Shown here piece after piece: positions 6,957 through 11,505 of a stretch of DNA of 11,505 nt. The DNA lies in NCBI GenBank assembly GCA_023428515.1, contig JAEYXI010000570.1:1-11505 (forward strand), in the 5' to 3' direction. Source of the DNA: Pseudomonadota bacterium. GTDB lineage: Bacteria > Pseudomonadota > Alphaproteobacteria > Rhizobiales > Rhizobiaceae. A program made the translations under genes and the position numbers. Every line of letters begins with the position of its first letter. Positions within the stretch are counted from its first letter, which is position 1. The notes under the pieces are model-generated. The model worked only from the letters and a program-made list of their open reading frames with translations. It ran no database searches and was not told the DNA's origin.

Positions 6957-8912
6957 TCAGGCCGGCTTGAGCGCACGCATCACTGCGTAGGCATCGAGCG
7001 TCATGGTTCGCGTCCCTACGGCGGACAACCGGTCGAGCAGGTCCGGCTGCCGGGATGCTGCGACGAAGGACGAGGCGTCGAGCGTTGCAGCAGTGGTGAA
7101 GCCCTCGGGGAGACGTATATCGAGCGCGTTGGGCGAGGGGTTGCAGAGCCACAGTTCGGTGCCTTGTTCCGTGGTCGCCGCGATGCCTCGCACGGCCCCG
7201 TCGATCGAGGAACGCAGCGGACGGATCGGGCCCCCCCGGAGTTTCGCCAAGCCCCGGACGACGTGCCAGACGGGATAGAGTTCGCCCTTTCCCTCGAACC
7301 ATGGTTGCGGAAACGGCGTAGGCACGGAAAGCACCCCGAACGGGCCAACCGCACCGCCGAGCGCGATGGCTTCGGCACCGCCTTCGGCGAAGGCGGCGAA
7401 ATAGCCGAGGTTCCAGGCAGCACCCATGATACCGCGCTGGCGCGGGTCGTTGAAGTTGACCGCCTGCCTGATGTTGCCGGGATTGGCGACCGGCGCTTCG
7501 CCGTAGGGATTGTCGCGCAAGCCGATCGCCGAAGGCCCCACCGAATAGGGAAGTCCCTTGGCGATGACCGGCACGGTCCGCACGATGTGCGGCAGGCATT
7601 CGAGCGTCTCCATCAAGGAGCGGTCGTCACCGGCGTGGAAGATCGCCGCGGTCGTGAAGGTCACGAGGTCGATCGCATCCATCGGCGGACGTTTGCGGTT
7701 CAACTCGGTGAAGAAGCTGAACATGCCGCCGCCGATGCGGGAGTTGGGGAAGGCCGCACGCGTGGCGGCGTAGAGTTTCGCCGCATCCGGAGCAGGCGGC
7801 CAGACGCTGCCGGGCAGCGTGCATTTGAGGTCGGGTGCGGGCGACACCAGGACCGTTGTGAAGAGATGGCCTAGCTCGGCTGCGATCTTGCCGAGGGCGG
7901 CGATTTCCCTGATGGCGCCGGCGTCGTCGACCTGCTCGACCACGGCTTCGAGCCAGGGCTGGGCGCCCATCGCGACGGCTGCCTCGACCTGCCTGGAGAG
8001 TGTTTCGGCATTGTGGCCGCGCCTAGGATCGTGATGGCAAATCACATGGGCGATGCCGAGTTGGCGAAGCCTTTCGGCGTGCCGTATGGCATCCGAAGCT
8101 TCCTCAGGCTGAAGCCCGATGCCGAGAGTGGGCGCCACGCCCTTCGCCTCGCCCAAGGACAGGTCGACAGCGCCCGCTCCTTGTCGCGACGGAGCCTTGG
8201 CAGCGCCCTTGACGGTCAAGGTGATCTTCTGTTCGAGGACCTCGCCGGGCTCGATCCTGTAAGGCCAGGGCAAGGCGAGCGGGCGCACATAGGTCTTGTA
8301 GGAAGCGTCGGTCCAGTTCCGCTGATCCTCCATCTCGAAGGCGTCGCCCTCCATCAGGCAACTGACCTCCTGTCCGCCGGGAGTACGGTGCGATATCTCG
8401 CGCAGGTCCATCATCGGCTGCACCGGGTCGATCTCCACTGGGAAGCGGGTTTCGACCTTTTCGCCGCTCGTATGCGTGATCGTGGCCGCCGAGCCGCTTA
8501 CGCCCTCTATGGGATGCAGGACGACGAAGCCGGTTCGATTGGTGAGAAGCCCGGTCGCGGTCTTGCCGCGGCCCGTATAGGTGAGCACGCCAGCGGCAGA
8601 GCCTTCGATCACCACCTCGTAGTCGAATGTCTCGCCCTTGCTTGCAACGCCGGCGTGATAGCCGATCCGGAAGCGATCGCCGTCCTGTTCGACGGTTAGG
8701 CTGGTGATTTCAGGGATCAGCGTTGCCCAGTCCTTGTCGCGCACCACGAAGGAGATCGCGCGCATCACCTCTTCGCCATGCATCCTGATGTCGCGCAGGT
8801 TCGCGCCGTCGAAGAGCACGCTGAGCGGCCCGGCGCTTAGCAACCGCTCCTCTGCCGGCGGTTCCTCGGTGCCGTAGAGCCGGATGGCGCGGGAGGGATC
8901 GGAATGTGTCAT
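6957..8912 (-). CDS. apnL: D-apionate lactonase family protein (ApnL-like)
   Basis: A 651-residue protein resembling the D-apionate lactonase family, which hydrolyses D-apionolactone to D-apionate. Recognition is from memory of conserved stretches: LTNRTGFVVLHPIEG (123-137), DPVQP (162-166), EMEDQRNWTDASYKTY (193-208) and the following LALPWPY (212-218). Three parts can be seen: an N-terminal beta-rich region (about 1-240), a central alpha/beta region that looks like a TIM barrel (about 260-560, with GGGMFSFFTELNRKRPP at 394-410 and a conserved VNFNDPRQRG at 485-494), and a short beta-rich C-terminal region (about 565-651). No signal peptide is seen, so it should be cytoplasmic. The central part recalls glycoside hydrolases of the (beta/alpha)8 type, so a glycosidase-like activity cannot be excluded. 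It sits between an ABC sugar permease and denD. No apionate oxidoisomerase or RuBisCO-like gene is present here, so its substrate may be a different aldonolactone, such as erythronolactone. Confidence 0.72.
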   Translation of the reverse strand: MTHSDPSRAIRLYGTEEPPAEERLLSAGPLSVLFDGANLRDIRMHGEEVMRAISFVVRDKDWATLIPEITSLTVEQDGDRFRIGYHAGVASKGETFDYEVVIEGSAAGVLTYTGRGKTATGLLTNRTGFVVLHPIEGVSGSAATITHTSGEKVETRFPVEIDPVQPMMDLREISHRTPGGQEVSCLMEGDAFEMEDQRNWTDASYKTYVRPLALPWPYRIEPGEVLEQKITLTVKGAAKAPSRQGAGAVDLSLGEAKGVAPTLGIGLQPEEASDAIRHAERLRQLGIAHVICHHDPRRGHNAETLSRQVEAAVAMGAQPWLEAVVEQVDDAGAIREIAALGKIAAELGHLFTTVLVSPAPDLKCTLPGSVWPPAPDAAKLYAATRAAFPNSRIGGGMFSFFTELNRKRPPMDAIDLVTFTTAAIFHAGDDRSLMETLECLPHIVRTVPVIAKGLPYSVGPSAIGLRDNPYGEAPVANPGNIRQAVNFNDPRQRGIMGAAWNLGYFAAFAEGGAEAIALGGAVGPFGVLSVPTPFPQPWFEGKGELYPVWHVVRGLAKLRGGPIRPLRSSIDGAVRGIAATTEQGTELWLCNPSPNALDIRLPEGFTTAATLDASSFVAASRQPDLLDRLSAVGTRTMTLDAYAVMRALKPA

Positions 8913-8918
8913 CTCTTT

Positions 8919-8923
8919 CTTCC
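8919..8923 (-). promoter_or_regulatory. Ribosome-binding site of the apnL-like gene
   Basis: GGAAG on the minus strand, 6 nt before the ATG at 8912. It lies in the 15-nt gap after the permease stop. Confidence 0.5.
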
Positions 8924-8927
8924 AGTC

Positions 8928-9893
8928 TCAGACGCGACGCGACTTCCAGGTGATGAGGCGTTCGGCGAGCAAAGCGAGGATGATGATCGCGCCAATTGCG
9001 GTGCCCTGCCAGAACGGCGAGACGCCGAGCAGGTTGAGGCCGTTGCGGATCATCACCATGATCAGCACGCCCATCAGCGTGCCGAATATCGAGCCTCGCC
9101 CGCCGTAGAGGCTTGCCCCGCCGATGACCACTGCCGCGATGGCGTCGAGTTCCAGCTGGTTTCCACCGATCGGGTCGGCCGACATGATCTGCGCTAGCGA
9201 GAAGGTCATCGCCGTCGCCGCAAGCGCGCCGCAGGCGACATAGGGAAAGATCGAGTAGAAGAGCGTGTTGAGGCCGGCGGCCCTGGCGGCTTCGATGTTG
9301 GAGCCGACCGCATAGATCGTACGCCCGCCCTTCGAATATGTCAGCCACGCCCAGGTGGCGACGTAGAGCGCGATCAGGAAGATCACGTTGGTGGGGATGC
9401 CGAGCACCGGCGTGTAGACGATATCCTGCAGCCCCATCGGCAGTCCCGAGATTGAGCGCTGTCCGGAAACGATGTAGGCGAGGCTGCGCCCCATCGCCAT
9501 GACGCCCAGCGTCACCACGAAAGGCGCCAGCCCGAACACCGCTATAAGGACGCCGGAGAAAAGTCCGATCAAGGCACCGCAGCCGACCGCCAGTACGATC
9601 GCCACGGGAATCGGAAACTCCTTCAGGAGCAGTGCCAGGATGATGCCGGTCAGGCCTGCGACCGACCCGACGGAAAGGTCTATGCCGCCGGTCAGGATCA
9701 CCAGGGTCATGCCGACGGCGACGATGCCCAGCACCACCGACTGGTCGAGGATGTTGAACATGTTCCGTTCGGTGAAGAAGTGCGGCGAGATGAAGGACAG
9801 GATGACTGCCAGCACCACGGCAAGGCCGAGCATGCGGAATTCGAGCGTGCTGGCGAATTTGGGCATCGCAAAGGACCGGTTTGGCGCGCTCAT
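8928..9893 (-). CDS. Ribose-type ABC transporter permease (RbsC-like, BPD_transp_2 family)
   Basis: The inner-membrane channel of a sugar ABC importer of the CUT2 (ribose/xylose/galactose) class. The 321-residue length is normal, and about eight to ten hydrophobic segments are seen. Family motifs are GMTLVILTGGIDLSVGS (61-77), GLAPFVVTLGVMAMGRS (121-137), the cytoplasmic coupling loop GGRTIYAVGSNIEAARAAG (189-207), and IGGASLYGGRGSIFGTLMG (257-275) followed by RNGLNLLGV. The ATG at 9893 overlaps the stop of the ATPase gene as ATGA. An internal ATG at 9866 has no ribosome-binding site. The substrate is unknown. Its position in front of the lactonase-like and erythronate genes suggests a short sugar, sugar acid or lactone. 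No periplasmic binding protein is in the window; it probably lies beyond the right edge. Confidence 0.93.
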   Translation of the reverse strand: MSAPNRSFAMPKFASTLEFRMLGLAVVLAVILSFISPHFFTERNMFNILDQSVVLGIVAVGMTLVILTGGIDLSVGSVAGLTGIILALLLKEFPIPVAIVLAVGCGALIGLFSGVLIAVFGLAPFVVTLGVMAMGRSLAYIVSGQRSISGLPMGLQDIVYTPVLGIPTNVIFLIALYVATWAWLTYSKGGRTIYAVGSNIEAARAAGLNTLFYSIFPYVACGALAATAMTFSLAQIMSADPIGGNQLELDAIAAVVIGGASLYGGRGSIFGTLMGVLIMVMIRNGLNLLGVSPFWQGTAIGAIIILALLAERLITWKSRRV

Positions 9894-11505
9894 GCGTCGA
9901 TCTCGTCGTCTTGAGGTGTTTCGAACAGGCTGGCCATGCGGGCAGACAGTGTTTTGGCGTCCGGCAGCTTTGAGCCGGGCGGCAGGCTGAGGCCGATCCA
10001 GCCGAGGTCGTGGCCACGGCGGTTGGAGAGCCGCGTGAGCAGGGTGGACCGGCCGTCCTCCTCGGCAACCATGCCGGGCTGACGCCGTTCAAGGGCGAGG
10101 GGGATCGACGTCTCGCGTGGGAGATAGACATGTCCCGCCGCCATTCCCATCGGAGCATCTTCCTTGCCCGAGGCGACGGCGAGGCAGACGAAGCGGTCTT
10201 CGTCGATCAGGCCCCAGAACGCCGTGCCGCCATGGCTGGCGACAAGGTCGCGCAGGAAGGCGGCGTTGCGCTCGGCCGAGCTTCGCGGCGCAGCGAGCAG
10301 CGTCAGGCTCTCCTCGCTCAACCGCGAGGCAGGCAGGTCGGCGATCGTGTAGCCGTCGCTCACCACGACGATCCGCTCGCAGACCCCCAGAAGTTCTTCG
10401 AAATCCGAGGAGATCACCACCACGGCTATTCCTCTTTCGGCGACCTCGCGGAGCAATTCGTAGATCGCCTGGCGCGTTCCGATGTCGACGCCCTTCGTCG
10501 GTTCGTCGAGGATGAGCACCTCGGGCTCGATCAGGAGCCAGCGCGCGATGATGACCTTCTGCTGCATGCCGCCGGAGAAGTGCAGGAGGTTCGCATCCAT
10601 GCGGTCGTCAGGAAGGCCGAGCCGTGCAATCAGGTCGCGGGCTTGCTTGCGTCGGGCGGAGTGGCCGCGGCCGAAACCTTTGTGCTTGCCCATCTGCGCG
10701 AGGAAAAGATTTTCGCCGACCGTCATGTCCGGCACGATGTTCTGGGCACGCCGGTCTTCCGCCACCATGCCGAGGCCAGCGCGGATCGCTGCGATGGGGT
10801 TGCCGGGCGGGATCTCCTTGCCGCCGACCAGCACACGCCCGCCGTTGCGATGGCGCAGTCCGAATATCGCTTCAGCACTCTCCGAGCGTCCGGCTCCGAC
10901 AAGCCCGCCCAAGCCGAGAATCTCGCCCTTGCGCACCGTGAACGAGACGTCGCGCACGGTTGGTGGGGCGTTGAGCCCGATCACTTCAAGAGCCACCGGC
11001 TGCTCGTTCGCAGTTACTGACGACGCCTTGCGATACACATTGCCGATGTCGCGTCCGACCATGTGGCGAATGACGTCGGCCTGTGTGAGCCCGGCCGTCG
11101 GCACGCCTTCTGCCACGGTCTTGCCCTCGCGCAGGATCGTGACGCGATCGGTGATGGCAAACACTTCCTCCAGCCGGTGGGAGACGAAGGCGAGCGCCTT
11201 TCCGCTGTTTTTCAGCCGCGCCATGATATCGAACAGCCGGACGACCTCGGTCGGCGACAATGACGCCGTCGGCTCGTCGAAGATGACGAGCTCGGCGTTG
11301 AGGGCGAGTGCCTTGGCGATCTCGACGAGTTGCCGTTGGGCCGCCGAAAGCCGGCGCACCTCCATGTCGAGCGGCAGCACGTGGTCGTGGCCGAGTTCCG
11401 ACAGGATGGCCTGCGCCTTCTGCCGCAATTGTGCGAACGACAGTCGGCCCGGCATCGCATAGCTGGGCAGGAAGATGTTCTCCAGCACGCTCATGTCGGG
11501 CGCCA
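9890..11505 (-). CDS. Ribose-type ABC transporter ATP-binding protein (RbsA-like), 5' end cut by window edge, with C-terminal extension
   Basis: The energising subunit of the sugar importer, with two fused ATPase domains. The frame is open through base 11505, so the N-terminus with the first Walker A motif (about 90-100 residues) lies outside. Counting from the Met at 11494: domain 1 shows the signature LSAAQRQ (49-55), Walker B and D-loop LVIFDEPTASLS (69-80) and SHR (105-107). Domain 2 shows the degenerate Walker A GLVGAGRSE (197-205) usual for RbsA, signature FSGGMQQKV (306-314) and Walker B LILDEPTKGVD (327-337). The Met at 11494 is internal to a PDMSVLENIFL motif, not a start. RbsA-type proteins usually end near the LSEESL helix (392-397). 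Here about 130 further residues follow (406-534), which I do not recognise as part of the transporter family. The stop overlaps the permease start (ATGA). Confidence 0.93.
   Translation of the reverse strand, partial: APDMSVLENIFLPSYAMPGRLSFAQLRQKAQAILSELGHDHVLPLDMEVRRLSAAQRQLVEIAKALALNAELVIFDEPTASLSPTEVVRLFDIMARLKNSGKALAFVSHRLEEVFAITDRVTILREGKTVAEGVPTAGLTQADVIRHMVGRDIGNVYRKASSVTANEQPVALEVIGLNAPPTVRDVSFTVRKGEILGLGGLVGAGRSESAEAIFGLRHRNGGRVLVGGKEIPPGNPIAAIRAGLGMVAEDRRAQNIVPDMTVGENLFLAQMGKHKGFGRGHSARRKQARDLIARLGLPDDRMDANLLHFSGGMQQKVIIARWLLIEPEVLILDEPTKGVDIGTRQAIYELLREVAERGIAVVVISSDFEELLGVCERIVVVSDGYTIADLPASRLSEESLTLLAAPRSSAERNAAFLRDLVASHGGTAFWGLIDEDRFVCLAVASGKEDAPMGMAAGHVYLPRETSIPLALERRQPGMVAEEDGRSTLLTRLSNRRGHDLGWIGLSLPPGSKLPDAKTLSARMASLFETPQDDEIDA
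9893..10279 (-). other. Unrecognised C-terminal domain of the ABC ATPase
   Basis: This codes for about 129 residues appended to the RbsA-like ATPase, beginning near SAERNAAFLRDL. The stretch has a helix-like start, then short alternating hydrophobic segments (TAFWGLID, RFVCLAVAS, HVYLPRET, LGWIGLSLP) and a closing helix (AKTLSARMASLFE). The pattern could be a small ligand-binding or GAF-like fold, but that is only a guess. GC content and codon use look like the rest of the gene, and there is no frame disruption. Confidence 0.5.

Noticed and set aside
6923..6976. N-terminal extension of denD starting at 6976
   Set aside because: The 18 added residues overlap the apnL-like gene, come before the first Rossmann strand and look unlike the family. 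The ATG at 6922 has a ribosome-binding site.
6549..7874. 441-residue plus-strand open frame opposite denD and the apnL-like gene
   Set aside because: Its composition is dominated by Arg, Ser and Gly with no domain, and both genes on the other strand have conserved motifs.
8710..10158. 482-residue open frame on the minus strand across the ABC permease
   Set aside because: It is on the same strand as the permease but in a different frame, is biased to Arg, His and Pro, and has no family motifs. The permease frame has the clear RbsC pattern.
10010..11020. 336-residue plus-strand open frame opposite the ABC ATPase
   Set aside because: It lies entirely antisense to intact ATPase motifs and shows no recognisable protein features of its own.

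Overview
The window is a dense, high-GC stretch of bacterial chromosome or megaplasmid. There is almost no intergenic DNA, several gene junctions are ATGA or TGATG overlaps, and the sugar-acid gene families are typical of Alphaproteobacteria. I infer a member of the Rhizobiales (Mesorhizobium/Brucella type), from gene content and style only. No RNA gene, insertion sequence, CRISPR array, integrase or regulator gene is visible. The content is transport and catabolism of small hydroxy acids, arranged as two convergent gene clusters that meet around position 3206-3213.

Left cluster (plus strand, 97-3205): a TRAP transporter small permease (dctQ) and large permease (dctM), then a divergent type II 3-dehydroquinate dehydratase (aroQ-like), then a DUF849/BKACE beta-keto acid cleavage enzyme. 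The dctQ/dctM and aroQ/BKACE junctions overlap, and dctM/aroQ are 3 nt apart, so this is one transcription unit. The solute-binding protein (dctP) is expected just left of the window. A strong GC stem-loop at 29-49 sits in the leader in front of dctQ. TRAP import, a dehydratase normally used for quinate/shikimate-type compounds, and a beta-keto acid cleaving enzyme together suggest an uncharacterised carboxylate catabolic route.

Right cluster (minus strand, 11505 down to 3214, transcribed leftward): a ribose-type ABC ATPase (5' end cut by the window edge, with an unusual C-terminal extension), an RbsC-like permease, a D-apionate lactonase family protein (apnL-like), D-erythronate dehydrogenase (denD), 3-oxo-tetronate kinase (otnK), 3-oxo-tetronate-4-phosphate decarboxylase (otnC) and 2-oxo-tetronate isomerase (otnI). 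The last four are a complete D-erythronate to dihydroxyacetone phosphate route: DenD oxidises the acid, OtnI moves the carbonyl, OtnK phosphorylates, OtnC decarboxylates. The ABC importer and the lactonase-family protein upstream suggest that the imported compound is a sugar, or a lactone opened to the aldonate before DenD acts.

No gene-free stretch exceeds 100 bp. The most interesting points are the aroQ-like gene with an altered substrate-binding loop paired with BKACE, the pairing of an ApnL-family protein with an erythronate pathway instead of an apionate pathway, and the roughly 130-residue extension on the ABC ATPase.
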